Source: Cryptomeria japonica (Eukaryota > Streptophyta > Pinopsida > Cupressales > Cupressaceae). From it: a stretch of DNA of 64,000 bases. How positions within the stretch are numbered: position 1 is the stretch's first letter; each line of letters opens with the position of its first letter. Under the pieces are notes generated by a model. The model was given only the letters and a program-made list of their open reading frames with translations. It was not told the DNA's origin and ran no database searches. Of this stretch, positions 22,731-34,600 are shown in pieces. The stretch spans positions 261,877,386 to 261,941,385 of the forward strand of contig NC_081406.1 of the NCBI RefSeq assembly GCF_030272615.1, given 5' to 3'. Both the position numbers and the translations under genes were made by a program.

Positions 22731-24597
22731 ATTGGAGAAAATAGTGGAGAGTGATAATGTCAAAGTAGATGAGCTGAGCAAAAGTCAAATTGAAATTTAT
22801 GAGAAGGCATTGGCAGTGGAAATGATTATATCTGAACCGGTAGCACCTTTATCGGAACAGAGAGTTGAACCAGTTATTCCAGCAACATCAAAAAATTCTA
22901 CAGTAACTGAAGAACAAGAAAGAGGAACAGAGAGTCAGAAGACTCCTAGGTATGTAAGATTGAATCATTCTGAAGATCAAATCATTGGGGATAAGAGCAA
23001 TGGAGTGATGACAAGAAGAATACTAGCAACTAATGAGGTATGTTTAATTTCACAAGTTGAACTAGTATCAATAATTGAGGCATGTAAAGATGAATTTGGG
23101 TTAAAAGTTATGGAAGAAGAATTAGATCATATTGAGAAAAATAACACATGGACTTTGGTTCCCCAACCTAAAATTAAAAATGTTATTGGCACTAAATGGG
23201 TTTTTAGGAATAAATTGAATGAGGATGGTAAAGTTATAAGGAATAAGGCTAGATTGGTTTGTAAAGGATATTCTCAGAAGGAAGGAATTGATTATGGAGA
23301 AACTTTTGCACCTATAGCTAGGATTGAAGCTGTAAGATTATTTCTTGCCTATGTTGCTTATAAAAATGACAAGGTTTATCAAATGGATGTTAAATGTGCA
23401 TTCTTGAATGGGGATCTTGATGAGGAAGTTTATATTGAGCAACCTGATGGTTTTTCACTATCAGATGATACTGATATGGTTTGCAGGTTAAGGAAAGCTT
23501 TATATGGATTGAAACAAGCACCTAGAGCTTAGTATGCAAGGTTGGATAAATATATTTTCAAGCTTGGTTTTATTAAGGGCAGTGTTGATAGTAATTTATA
23601 TTATTAAATCACTAATGATGATATATTGATTGTTGAAGTATTTGTTGATGATATTATTTTTGGAGGTGAAGATAAATTATGAATAGAATTTTCTAAGAAC
23701 ATGGAGAAATAATTTGAGATGTCTATGATTTGTGAGATGAAATTTTTCTTAGGTTTGCAGATTACTCAGACTAACAAAGGTATTTTTGTTTGTCAAACTA
23801 AATATGCTAACGAATTGTTGAAGAAATTTGGTATGGGAGATTCTAAACTGGTAAGTCAACCTATGGTTATAAGTGAGAATTTGACATTGAAAGATGTTTC
23901 TGCACCAATAAATCCTACAAGATACAAAACTATGATTGGAGGTCTACTTTATTTAACTCAGACTAGACCTGACATTATGAATGTTGTTTGTATTGTTTCA
24001 AGATTTCAGAGTGATCCTAGAGAAAATCATGAGATGGAGGTGAAAAGGATTTTTAGATACTCGCAAGGTACATCAGAATATGGCTTAAGGTATCCTAAGG
24101 ATGATAACTTCACTTTATGTGCATATACAGATGTTGACTGGGCTGGAGATGTTGATGACTGGAAAAGTACTTCTGGTGGAGCTTTCTTTCTTAGAAAGAA
24201 GTTGGTTTCATGGATCAGCAAGAAATAGTCATGTACTTCTTTATCTACTCCTGAAGCTGATTATGTTGTTGCTGCTGCTACTAATTGTACACAAGTTTTA
24301 TGGATGAAGCAAATGTTGGAGGATATAAAGGTGGAATGTGATGCATTGGTAGTTATTCATTGTGATAACTCTACTGCTATTGATATATCAAAGAATCTGG
24401 TATTTCACTCTAAGACAAAGCACATATCTATCAAGTATAAATTTTTGAAGGAGAAGGTGGAAGGAAATGAAGTTAAACTGGTTTATGTGAACACTAAAGA
24501 ATAGATTGCAGATATTTTAACTAAACCTTTATCCAAGGAATCCTTTGAGTACCTGAGAGACATATTGGGGGTTTTTGCCCCTCCGGTAGAGACTTGA
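22731..24597 (+). pseudogene. Copia C reverse transcriptase and RNase H
   Basis: RT pieces in order: [73 protein letters not shown], then the catalytic VFVDDIIFGG at about 23640. The C-terminal part (FEMSMICEMKFFLGLQITQ, NPTRYKTMIGGLLYLTQTRP) leads into RNase H (CAYTDVDWAGDVDD, SWISKK, IHCDNSTAIDISKNLVFHS, ADILTKPLSKESFEYLRD) and a natural TGA at 24595. At least six in-frame stops occur: near 23530 (Trp position), 23607, 23680, 23710, 24226 and 24502. Confidence 0.93.
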
Positions 24598-24954
24598 TTG
24601 GTGTGGTTTGGCATCATTCCGGTATGCATTATTAGAGATACTATTCATTCTAACACTGATGTGGGATGTTACTACTCAGGGGGAGTAGTCAGCTTTAAGA
24701 TTCAGAGGCATATGTTTTTTCTTTGATATTTCTGTCAGATTTCTGGCATTGATGTCAAAGGGGGAGAGATAGTGATGTGAAAAAGAAAGTCAGAACTTTA
24801 CAGAGATATTATTCATAGGGGGAGAGACATTGATATTCAGAGCTATATGCAGGAGATTGTTGGTTGTCTTCCACAAGGGGAGACTTGTTTGGCATTTCTT
24901 GGTACTTAGATGTTTTTCACATCTAGTGTTTCCATCAATGCCAAAGGAGGATAT
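24598..24954 (+). other. 3' untranslated region and polypurine tract of C
   Basis: Purine runs lie at about 24757 (AAAGGGGGAGAG) and 24817 (AGGGGGAGAGA). The one directly beside the 3' LTR is CCAAAGGAGGATAT (24940-24954), the likely plus-strand primer. No gene is seen; the minus-strand frame 24790-24990 is a chance frame. Confidence 0.75.
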
Positions 24955-26158
24955 TGTTGGCCATTTGGTGGAATTGATTATGTGTTGCATTGATGTTGTG
25001 TCATTGATGTCAACACTAGTTGTTTGGATGCTTTACTGACACCCTTCTGGTCACGGTAGGTTGAGTGATTTTTGGTTAACTTGGATCCGACATGATCTGG
25101 TTAACTCTAGTATAATCTGGTGATGGAATTGGCTTGTTCATGATGCCTATACTCATATTTGGTCAGTTGGTTTTTGTCTGGTGATTGGATGCTATCTTTC
25201 TTACACATAAAATTGGTTTCTGGTTCCGGCGAGGGTTTCACCAACAAATCTTTTGGTGGACATCTTTGATGCATTGCATAATTGGTGTTGGTGTAGCTTC
25301 TGATGGAGTTTCACGATGTTGTTGGTAATCGTGTTTGAGACTTAGCGTTTGGAGATCATTGTTGAAGCGTGTGGACCTATAATTGGTCCCGATTGATCTA
25401 GGTTATGGACCGACATTAATGTAACATGTGGACAGGAATTATTATTTTTATTTTTGGGATGTCTTATGTGTTGAATATTATTTGTTTTAGTCTAAGACTG
25501 GCATGGTTTGTAATGATGTAACTATTTTATTGTCTGGTAGCCAACCTGATTGTTTATGGTCGAGTGTTTGTATAAATAAGATGCAAGATCTTATTGTAGA
25601 TCATCATGGTTATTGTAAGAGGTCATGGTCAAGTAACGTAAAGTGCGAATATTGTAATATCATTCAGACATAGGAGTTGGTTGATCAATGGAGATCGAAT
25701 TGGGTTTGTAAGAGGATTTAGTCCTCCAGTATTGAGCTTAACCGAAACTTTACTCAGGCATAGGAGATGTTATCTTTTGTAATTCAACACTTCTCTGGAT
25801 TATAGTTTGGATTTGTATGTAGTCAGTGAGACTCCTTTTGTGATGATAAATGTGATCTATGTTGTTGGCCTTCCTACAAGTGCAAGCCCTTTCATTGTAA
25901 ATTCACATACTTACTGCAGAAGTATTATCTAACTATGGGTAGGCTTCCCACCGTGGTTTTTCCCTTTACTGGGTTTTCCATGTACAAATCTTGGTGTTGT
26001 GTGGATGACTTTTATTCTGTGATTATTGTTTATGCTTAATTGGATTAATTGTTATTCTGGTAATGTTGTTTTAAATTGATAATGCTTTCGATAATCTGTG
26101 ACAACTTATTCAACCCCCCCCTCCTCAGTTATCTTCTAATTATCTGAACTATCTAACA
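24955..26158 (+). repeat. 3' LTR of Copia C
   Basis: It begins TGTTGGCCATTTGGTGG and ends ATCTAACA. A TATA box, TGTATAAATAAG, lies at about 25568. It shares the 5' LTR's block order but with many substitutions and a shorter C-run. Confidence 0.93.
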
Positions 26159-26181
26159 CAAACTGACTTTTTTCAATGTCT

Positions 26182-27048
26182 GAGCCTCACTGACTACAAG
26201 AAATCTTTGGACTAAAATCTAAAAAGAAGATTGAACTGGAAGATTAGAATCTCTTATGCCTGAGTATAGTTCCATTTAAGCTCAATACCAGAGGTCTTAA
26301 ACCTCTTACACAAACTCAATTCAATCACCTATGATTGATCAAATCCTTTGCATATGATTATAACCTTATTCGCACACAGATAATCCCATAAACTATGATC
26401 AACAAAGAGATCTTACATCATATTTATACAAATCTAAGACCTAAACAATTAGGTCGGCCACTTAAAAGATAATACAATAAATCCATTACATAAACCCGCA
26501 AACCAATGATAACCCAAGTAGGCTAGAGATCGAAACAACATTAACCAAACAATAAATCTAACCGGCAATGCATCGAGAGCATCCACCAACACGTTACATA
26601 AACCGGTCCATAACCTAGGAGAATAACACACAATAACACCAAACCTAAAATAGGTCGTCATAAGATAAATGCAACACCATTGATAAACTGGAACACGAAC
26701 ATGATAACCATCAACAGCTTGAGAACCTTCTAGAAGTCGCACCAATACCACTTATCAAATCCATCAAAACATCTTAAACAAAGCTCTGTCGGTAAAATGC
26801 TTACTGGTAACCAAAAGACTTACTAGAACATATGATAGCTTCCAGATCACCAAATCTAAAACCAACTAAATTTGACACACACATGAATGAGTGAACCAAT
26901 TCCACCAAACTGAACGTACCAGAGAATACTGAAGATGGTCTCCAAATCAATATCACAATCCAAGCACTCTACCAGAACCCAATAGACAACCAAACAAACT
27001 AGTGTTGACATCAATGCAACACAAATCAATTCCTCCAAATTATCGACA
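26182..27048 (-). repeat. 5' LTR remnant of Copia B
   Basis: It aligns with 8087-8936 (same strand), starting at GAGCCTCACTGACTACAAG. On the minus strand its outer end is at 27048, followed by the CATAT duplication. The inner third of the LTR is missing. Between element C and this remnant lie about 23 bp (26159-26181) that match neither. Confidence 0.88.
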
Positions 27049-27053
27049 CATAT

Positions 27054-27607
27054 AATTGATCCAATGTATAGTTATCAAAATATTTATATTCTTAAATAGT
27101 AGATACCTTATGACTATAAGATTTAGGGAGAGATATAGGTACCTTCTTCACAATCTCCTCTTATTTCAAATCTCTAGCAAGACCTATAATTCTATTAACC
27201 ACTTCATATACCCATAGCATATGACTAGCAATTTTTTCACTCTGGAATCCTTAAGGTCTCAAATAATGTCTTGAAGTTTTGCATCTTGATTTTTTTCACT
27301 TTGTTATCTCCTTCATACATGTTGCTAAGATTTTCATAGACATCCTTAGCAATACCACAGTGCATCACCTTATGAAGTTTTGAATTAGCTAGCCTACTCA
27401 AAATAGTATTCTTTGCTTTGGATTGTTCTCATATAGTTTGACCTAAGCTCGATCAGTTGGAGGAGTAACATAAACAATGTAACCGTCTTTTAAAGAGTTC
27501 CAAACACCAAACGATAAAGAGTTCATATAAGCTTCCATTCTTACTCTCTCAAAAGTATAATTTGTTCCATCAAACCTAGGTGCCTTGTGAGATCCATCTT
27601 GAGCCAT
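27054..27607 (-). pseudogene. Copia A gag N-terminal part
   Basis: From ATG at 27607 (minus strand) the frame reads MAQDGSHKAPRFDGTNYTFE, then RMEAYMNSLSFGVWNSLKDG, the usual start of a Copia gag with its UBN2-type fold. A little further SRLANSKLHKVMHCGIAKDV and YENLSNMYEGDNKVKK can be read in shifted frames. The end (FDNYTLDQLY) continues in the residues ALIAFEMREFDKH at 7757, across element B. This confirms that B lies inside A. Stops make it inactive. Confidence 0.82.
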
Positions 27608-27650
27608 CCTAGATCTTCCTCAAGTGGTTAAGCTTCTTCAAAGGAACTTG

Positions 27651-27664
27651 GCTCTAATGTCAAT
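27651..27664 (-). other. Primer-binding site of Copia A
   Basis: The minus strand reads ATTGACATTAGAGC directly after the LTR end TTCTACA. It differs from the canonical TGGTATCAGAGC at two positions, as expected for a decayed tRNA-Met site. Confidence 0.8.
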
Positions 27665-28100
27665 TGTAGAACCCACTAGATACTGAGAGGAGGGGAGTGA
27701 ATCAATATTCCTTAAAACAAAAAAATTTCAAGACCAATTTTTAAGTCAAATCCTTACATTTAGTCAACATAAATGAAGGATAAAGCAATCAACGCATATG
27801 CACATGAGAACACCATATATACATGAAAAATACCATAGGGGAAAAACACAGTGAGAAAATCTACTTGGACCTACCATCCAACTCGAACATCATAAATAGA
27901 AAGAAGATATACAATTAGTTTTATGTGTTTATGCTGAATTTGAATTCTCAATATTGTAAATTCTAACAAAGTTCAACCACAAAAACCCTTTATGTACAAT
28001 GAAATGCAACATAACATCAATGAAGAACCATAAAACATGCAAAATCACAAAATAGCTCAAATGATACCATTCACACATTCAATGGGTTTTGATCTTTATT

Positions 28101-28681
28101 GTTCTCCTATCTCTATTGATCTTGCTTTGATATGTTTTCTCTCATATTTTTATGCTTGCACAAGAGTTGAATGGTGAACAAATGGTGGTTGTAGTGATGT
28201 ATGCTTAATTGCAATATAGGTTATGATTTAAAAAAAATGTATGTATGGTCCAAGGTTTCTATATGAAAAAGAGAGAGGAGGAAGCCTCTTTTATATAGAA
28301 CATCCTAAAAATAGATGGATATGATTAAGAGGTGGGATAAAAGATGGTCAGCTAAGATTGAAGAGTAGGTAGAGGAAATAATAAAATAAAGGGAGTGGTT
28401 AAGATAAATGAGTGGCAAAATCTAAATGATTTAATTAAAGCAATAAAATAACTTATTTAATTAATAGAGAGGGGCAATATAAATAAAATATTTATTTAAT
28501 TTGGGAAAAGGGGATTTAAATAAATAAACATATTTATTTTAATTAGGATAGAAAAAGGGCTAGAAAAGGATAAGTGAATTAATTAAATAAATAAAATTTA
28601 TCTAATTAATTAAAAAAAGAAGATAATTAAATAAATAAGAATATTTATTTAAATAGGCTAGGACAATTTTAGGTGTCTACA
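28101..28681 (-). mobile_element. Solo LTR, probably Gypsy-type
   Basis: On the minus strand it begins TGTAGACACCTAAAATTGTCC at 28681 and then has AT-rich TTAATTAAATAAAT blocks like the LTR of D. A TATA box, TCTATATAAAAGAGG, lies near 28290-28300. TTATT flanks it at 28096-28100 and 28682-28686. If the LTR instead starts at 28100 (TGTT...), the duplication is the 4-bp TTAT; the end is uncertain by one base. Confidence 0.65.
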
Positions 28682-30110
28682 TTATTGGATGAAGCCAAAG
28701 GAAGGACACACTCCCTAAAGTTTTACGGTTACGCTAAGGAAAGTCCACTATCTCCTGAAGTACGCTAGACTTAGAAGGACTTGCTAAAGAGGTTCATTGC
28801 GTCAAAGAAAGATACAATGAAGAAAACAACTTTAACCACAAATGTCTTTGGCTTATTGCCTCTAGATATCTATCATCAATTCAACTACCTTTGGCTCACC
28901 ACTCCCGACAAACTAAAATCATTTCTATGAATATTGTAGCCTTTTGGCGAACTACCTTCAACATGCAACCTTAATAATCCACCTTGAGTGCTCACATCAA
29001 TAGTACTCTCCAAAAAATGATCTTCAATATATATGCTTTACAACCTTCAATAATCCTTCTCCATGTTGGCCAATGATGGAAAACATGAAACATGCATTAA
29101 GTTAGCGCAAAAAAACCTCTGTGGAGCAATGAAATCAACTATGGTCCTATTCATAAGATAAACAAGACCACAATCATATTTGACACTCATTTCCAAGAAA
29201 GCACCCCATTCAGGCATTGACACAAATCATTCTAAGTCAGCAACTAGGTAAGGTATAGCTCTTTTCCACTTATCCCAAAGACACACTTGCCAAGAGAAAT
29301 TACACATTGCAGTTCACAACAAGACAGTTTGATTCAAAATAATCTTTTCACATCCTCCAAAGCTACTGCAAACACCTAGATACATGGTGCACAATAGAAA
29401 TAGTCACAAAAATCTCAAAATATTAACATTAGACATCATGTGAACCCATAGAGAACAAAATTTGGCACACAAACAACATAGAGACATTCTATGAATGTCC
29501 AACAACACTCCCATACACTATTTTCACACTGTCATACCAAATTACGCTAGTGCAAGCAATTAGATACAAAACACTTCATTCTCAATAAGACAAAAAAATA
29601 TTATATTGAGATAGAATGTTAATAATCATACTTGCGGTACATTTCAACACTTGAAAGTTGAGTTGAGCCATTGCACAAACAATAAAAGCTTGTTTAGCAA
29701 ACTTCAAGAGTTAACACATAAATGTAGAGAAATGCAAATCATTCTCCAGGACAATCTTCAGTACAACTACCTGCATTTGCACCCTTCACTAATATGTAGA
29801 GACCAAAACTTGTAAATTCATTTACTTACTTGGAGAAAAAATAAAGATAGAAAAATAGTTTACAACATTCTCATGACCATCAACATCATAACACTTCTAA
29901 TCTTAATACTTCTAATACCCATCTTAATAGTTTTGATCATCTTCTAAATGCATCATTATAATACTAACATTTGTTATCCACATATATACAATACCACCTT
30001 AGCTAACATCAATCAAGGCATGGCATCCAACCGTGAACTTCAACATCGCCACTATACTTCAACATAACACATCATTGATATACAACACATTGTGGGTTGA
30101 CATCAATGAT

Positions 30111-30868
30111 TGTTAGGACTCAGTATCTAATCGGTATATAAATTTATTTGACTTAAAACATGAAAAACATATTAAAACTGTGTGCTGGTATACTAGAAAT
30201 TATGCAGTAAACAAGAATAACAACAACCACATGAGAATTACACCATAACACAGTATTTTAACGAGGAAACTTGGTGTGGGAAAAACCTCGGTGGGATTTG
30301 TGACCCACAATATTCGCTTACTGGCTAACAAGGGAATATTACTCTTACAATAGGGGCCTGCACATGCAGGAAGGCCAAGTTCCTAGAGCTCACTGCTCAA
30401 TTACAAAAGAAGTCACGCTGACTGACAAAAATGGATTATATTAATCCAAAGTCTTGTACTGCTTCAGATTAGCATCTGCTATGCCAGATCCAGTACCGGT
30501 TTAAGCTCTGCTACATACATAAGCCCTTAACCAATAATTTGCATATTAGGTCTGCATAATTTCACCTATCACCTTATTTTAAAATGATCTACAATGATCT
30601 CATACATATATGAGTCATATTACAACTCGCCATGTCGGATTACAATGATTTTACAATTAATTACAAAATTCATTTTAAATAAAATTGAAGTTGGCCAAGG
30701 TGTCGGTATCCTTCCTTTCACTGTCGGTGTTCTGTATGCCGGTGTAGAGTCTGTCGGTGCCGATGCTGGTATATTTGTCTTGTCGGTATCATATGATTGC
30801 AAGGTTGCCATCAATGACAAAACCTTCAATCACCTACAATTTCTCATTGGAGTGTGCATTTGCCAACA
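30111..30868 (-). mobile_element. Solo LTR with ATGAT target duplication
   Basis: It runs from TGTTAGGACTCAG (30111) to TGCCAACA (30868) and is flanked by perfect ATGAT at 30106-30110 and 30869-30873. It splits a stretch of A's LTR that is continuous at 2210-2250. Its interior has the GGGAAAAACC / GGTGGGATTTGTGACCCAC block common to these Copia LTRs. The orientation is set by that block. Frames at 30594-30872 are chance frames. Confidence 0.85.
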
Positions 30869-30906
30869 ATGATAACACTATATGTTGACACTATATCTGC
30901 AACACA

Positions 30907-31539
30907 AACAAATCACTATGTACCAACTCCAAAAGTTGTGAATCTTTCCAAGCTTTGCCTTTGTCAAATTTCTCCTTTGGATGCTTGCCAAGAATGCATC
31001 CTTGAAAACTACCACCATAAAAGAGACCTAGAGGTAATCTTGTAACCATGTCATGTTGATTAAGCTATTGCAAGTAGTGGTATTTTAAGTGGCCAAACCG
31101 TTGCTGCCACAAGTTACTCACTTCATAAAAATTAGCGAGAAAAATAGATGAAGGAGAATCGGGAAGAAAATTAGAAAATAGATGAATTTAAGATTGATGA
31201 TATACTCTCTCGCAATTACAACTATAGAATCGTTATAAATCTCATAAATTACTACTGAATCGGGAGAGAAATCAACTCGCTTGCTTGAACTTGCACTTGT
31301 GATTTGATATATTGATAGGAGGTTAGTTGATAATAAGGGCACACAAAGAACATCATGGAATGTGTCATCCTCCACATCAATAGACCCTCTCACATACCTT
31401 GTGGTGTGAGGCACTTGGATTAAGAGCCCAAGTGGATGGTGGTGAAGTAAATGCTACAAGGGCCTTGACCTATTCTTTCTCCTTACTAATTTCTTTAGCC
31501 TTGTTAGATCCCTCACTTTGTTGGCTTGATGATGATTTT
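30907..31539 (-). pseudogene. Copia F protease and pre-integrase region
   Basis: The minus-strand frame 31118-31414 reads YVRGSIDVEDDTFHDVLCVP and LLSTNLLSIYQIT, the segment between the Copia protease and the integrase. Downstream, near 31110-30930, LWQQRFGHLKYHYL and GCILGKHPKEKFDKGKAW mark the pre-integrase zinc-finger region (LWHxRLGH / CxxC). Its second cysteine pair survives only in part. Protease catalytic residues are not readable. Stops are frequent. Confidence 0.78.
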
Positions 31540-32640
31540 TGTTAGGATGACTTTATCTGTTGTCATTGATGGAACATGTATACACACACATATGTTCACA
31601 TTGTCATAGTCATCTTAGTAAGACAAACCAGTACTATTCTTAAGTCTTAGTATTACAAACAGGTATTATATGTATAGAGAAGTTCAATCGATTTGAAGGT
31701 GTCTAGCCGGTATATGTAGGAATGACAATCGGTCATGGTCATTGCCACTAACACCAGTTTGGAGATACTGTGGAGATCAACAAAGAGGCAACTGGAGGAC
31801 AATCGGTACTATGAGTTGGAAGAGGTTAACTCTTAACCGGTATCGGTGTTCCAACCGGTTTCACTGATTATGTGATGAGTTATCATTGGTCGTGATGAGT
31901 TATCTCTAACCAAAATATTTGGTGGCAATCTGTGATGTGTTATGAAATATTATCCAGATACACTACACCTAGGAAATTGTGATGAGGTTCCTGAGCCAAC
32001 ATGAAATCTAATGTCTATATAATGACATTGTGATGAACTATTTTCATGATATGAATTACAAGTGATAAGTTGATGCGATTTACTAAAGGAGTTGCAGAGT
32101 ATGTCGGTGATGTAGTTTTGAGTGAGCAAAAGAGGATCTACACAAGGAAGATGTGCTGTTTTTAGATCACACCACCTGTTGTTTTCTAATCACTACAACA
32201 GTCAAATTCCCTAACTGGGTAAGCTCTAACAAGCTTTATTGTACAAATTCTCTAACCAGGTGATCCATTAGTTCTCTACTGAGGTTACTCCTAATAGGGT
32301 ACTACCTTTAACAGGGTATAGCTCCTAACAAAGCTTTGGGATCTTTAACATAATTTGCTCCTACCAGAGCACTTTGTAGACCTTAATCGGTCAATTATCT
32401 ACTACTGCAGATAGTTAACTTGTGAGTCCCATCTCACTCATGGTTTTTCCCAGTTGGGTTTTCCACGTATAAACACTTATGTTATGGTGGATGTTTTACT
32501 TGTTGTGGATGCTTTAATATCACTTTGGATTGCATGCATAGTTTTAAGTAAACTGGTTAATTGTCTTTACCCGTTTGTATTTGAAGTAGTATTGTTTTTG
32601 TTGTCACTGATTCACCCCCTCTCAGTGCTTTATAAGTCTA
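31540..32640 (+). mobile_element. LTR insertion, probably solo, plus strand
   Basis: It begins TGTTAGGATGACTTTATC and has the conserved late LTR blocks CATGGTTTTTCCCAGTTGGG (32440-32460) and GATTCACCCCCTCTCAGTG (about 32610). This fixes the plus orientation. It splits F between protease and gag. I could not find a clear target duplication, and its right end is uncertain by about 30 bp. Confidence 0.65.
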
Positions 32641-33551
32641 TCACACTTGAACTCTGTTTTACTGAGTCATGAACACAGATATTATTCTTGTCAAGAATAT
32701 GTCTCAAGCGATCAATTTATTTCTTCAAACATTTATGCTCATCATGACTATGTCTTTTACAATACATATATTTTACCTTTTTTTTCCTAGGTTTTCCACC
32801 ATTAAAAGATTGGATCTCATAAGCTTATTTTGGGGCAACTTGTTTTTTATCCTTCTTCTCATTACAATTCTTTTTTTTCTTCTCCTTATTGTTACTACTT
32901 TTTCCTTTTTGTTCTTTTGTGCCTTAGTTGACAACCAAGGCATGTGACTTAGAGGATTTTAAAGTACCCATCTAGATTAGCTTATCTTGCTCTCATGTTA
33001 GAGAAATGGAAAAATCATCTAATGATGGCATGTTAACTTGAGTCCCAAGTGCACCCTAGTAGAATAAAAGGTAGAAACAAATACTAAATATTCAAAACTT
33101 AGCTTAGAGAGAATATTGAAAGTCAGTTGTTCATCGTTGTTTTCAATTCCACATTGCTTTAATTGCCACCTTGTTGATTATAATTTTTTGAAGAAATCAC
33201 GACCTTTGTTAAAATTCATTGACTTAGAGTTATGAGTTCATTTTGCATCACATGGCCCTTCATTGAATCTTGAGTACCAAATAAAATTTCTAACTTTGTC
33301 CAAATTTCATTAGGAGTATTTAAGGATTCAATATGAAAGAGTAAATCAGAAGGTACAAAAAAACACAAACTTTCATATGCTCCATCACATCTATTTCAAA
33401 CCACTTAGGCTTTTTTTGCGTCTACAATAGTTTCATTTTCCAATCCCATTGTTATCCTATGCAAACCAAATTTTCTTAAGTAGATTGTCATGCATGATTT
33501 TCACTCAAAAAATTTGTAAGATGTTAGAATGGAAATTGTTGTTTGATCCAT
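32641..33551 (-). pseudogene. Copia F gag
   Basis: From ATG 33551 (minus strand) it reads MDQTTISILTSYKFFE, then RKFGLHRITMGLENETIVDA and, in a shifted frame, DVMEHMKVCVF and SLNTPNEIWTKLEILFGTQ, the typical Copia gag order. Near 32770 a remnant of the zinc knuckle is visible (YCKRHSHDEHKC). It carries several stops. The plus-strand frames at 32454-32947 are chance frames. Confidence 0.75.
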
Positions 33552-34588
33552 AATGTAGACCCCCACCCTTTTCACTAATCTCATAAATCATCCCCCCCCC
33601 CCCCAAATATTACAATGTTGGTCTTTTATATTATAATTTGATTACAAATCTTTTACCAAATTACAATAGTGTTAAGACCCACAATGGCCAAATGTACAAT
33701 AAAAGAATCTCAAAAAAGTTAGCTATGTAGTTTTGTTTATGACCAAATTCAAAATGAAGTATCTACTAAAAGAGATAACAAATAAGATCAAGACCAGTAT
33801 GGATGGAAAGTGCTTATCTTTATCTTTCCAACAATATATTGTTTGCTAAAATTTGACACTTGAGACAAAAGATGTGAGTTTTTGAAAAACTGATTTTGAC
33901 TTGTAGGAACAAATACTTTCTAGCAACAAAATGTTTACTTGTGATTTTTTATTTGAAAAATCTATTCATTGTATGCATATAATAATAGAAACTCAAAAAA
34001 ATATTTTTGAGTTGCAAACAAAACCCATTTTTTTCCTTTATAATCGAACAAGTAGAAGATGACAAAAAAAATGAATTCAGCCTTCAGCTAGCTAAATAAA
34101 GGCCACACGAAGCTTTTTGAACAACATTTTTTTCCAAATTTGGTCAACATCTACAAAATCTAACATATACCCAAATATATTTTTGGGTATAAGAAGCAAA
34201 CCTAGAAATCATTTTTCAATTTGACTTGCAAAAGATAGAAATCTGATGAAAAAAAAGAAAAACACCCTAAATTTATGTGCTCTAATTTTAGTGAAATGAA
34301 AGATAAATCCGATTTTCTTGAGCCTTCTAGATGCTATAAAATAGCTGAAAAATCCACTGGAAAATTACCAAATTGCTGAAAACACCTAGATTTTATAAAA
34401 TATTAACATAAAACCCCAAATATCAAAAGTTTCCTTCAATTTTTTATGATTCTCAAGTTCATATGGAAGTGAAAGAGAAGCACATACTTCATTTTTAGGA
34501 AACCTATAGAAAACATATAACCCCCCCTCTCCTTCCTCCCCCGAATCTTTCAAATAAGGAAACTAAAATCTATTCTTGCACTAGAATA
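33552..34588 (-). other. Leader region of Copia F
   Basis: About 1 kb between gag and the primer-binding site, AT-rich, with a 13-C run at 33592-33604. I see no coding potential on either strand. Confidence 0.55.
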
Positions 34589-34600
34589 GCTCTGATATTG
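34589..34600 (-). other. Primer-binding site of Copia F
   Basis: The minus strand reads CAATATCAGAGC directly after the LTR end TTTTAACA. It resembles the tRNA-Met site TGGTATCAGAGC with two or three changes. Confidence 0.75.

Larger units (their letters stand above)
19121..26158 (+). mobile_element. Copia LTR retrotransposon C, structurally complete
   Basis: A 7.04-kb element with TG...CA LTRs of 1215 and 1204 bp, tRNA-Met-type primer-binding site, gag, protease, integrase, RT, RNase H and a polypurine tract, in Copia order. The flanking 5 bp (AAAAT left, CAAAC right) do not match, and the host element B has different parts on each side. So the insertion site was rearranged. Stops and frameshifts occur in every domain, so it cannot move by itself. 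It is the best full-length reference in the window for the B/C family. Confidence 0.93.
7762..27048 (-). mobile_element. Copia LTR retrotransposon B (composite)
   Basis: It starts with an LTR at 7762-8936 and ends with an LTR remnant at 26182-27048, both minus strand. The 5 bp on each side (CATAT at 7757-7761 and 27049-27053) are identical, a textbook target duplication inside element A's gag. The pol region reads from RNase H (9345) to RT (18600) around a LINE insertion. Everything upstream of mid-integrase, including gag and the primer-binding site, is missing where element C sits. It belongs to the same family as C but in the opposite orientation. Confidence 0.85.
2255..30901 (-). mobile_element. 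Copia LTR retrotransposon A (composite, heavily nested)
   Basis: Read on the minus strand, the element runs from a 5' LTR (30901-27665) through a primer-binding site, gag, zinc knuckle, protease, integrase, RT and RNase H to a polypurine tract at about 2255. Its parts are split by four solo LTRs and by element B, which carries a LINE and element C. The reading resumes cleanly across each insertion, which is how I joined the parts. ACACA at 30902-30906 may be one half of its target duplication; the other half would lie left of the window. It is full of stops and inactive. Confidence 0.75.
27665..30901 (-). repeat. 5' LTR of Copia A with two nested solo LTRs
   Basis: On the minus strand the LTR starts near 30901 (TGCAGATATAGTG; the 3' copy has TGTAGATATAGTG) and ends TTCTACA at 27665, beside the primer-binding site. 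Removing the two solo LTRs and their duplications leaves about 1.9 kb. The 29215-30110 part matches 1278-2210. The 3-4 hundred bases at 28690-29210 hold no gene. Confidence 0.68.

Noticed and set aside
32454-32947. Hydrophobic plus-strand frames resembling membrane proteins
   Set aside because: One spans an LTR end and the other is antisense to F gag; the hydrophobic look comes from T-rich sequence.
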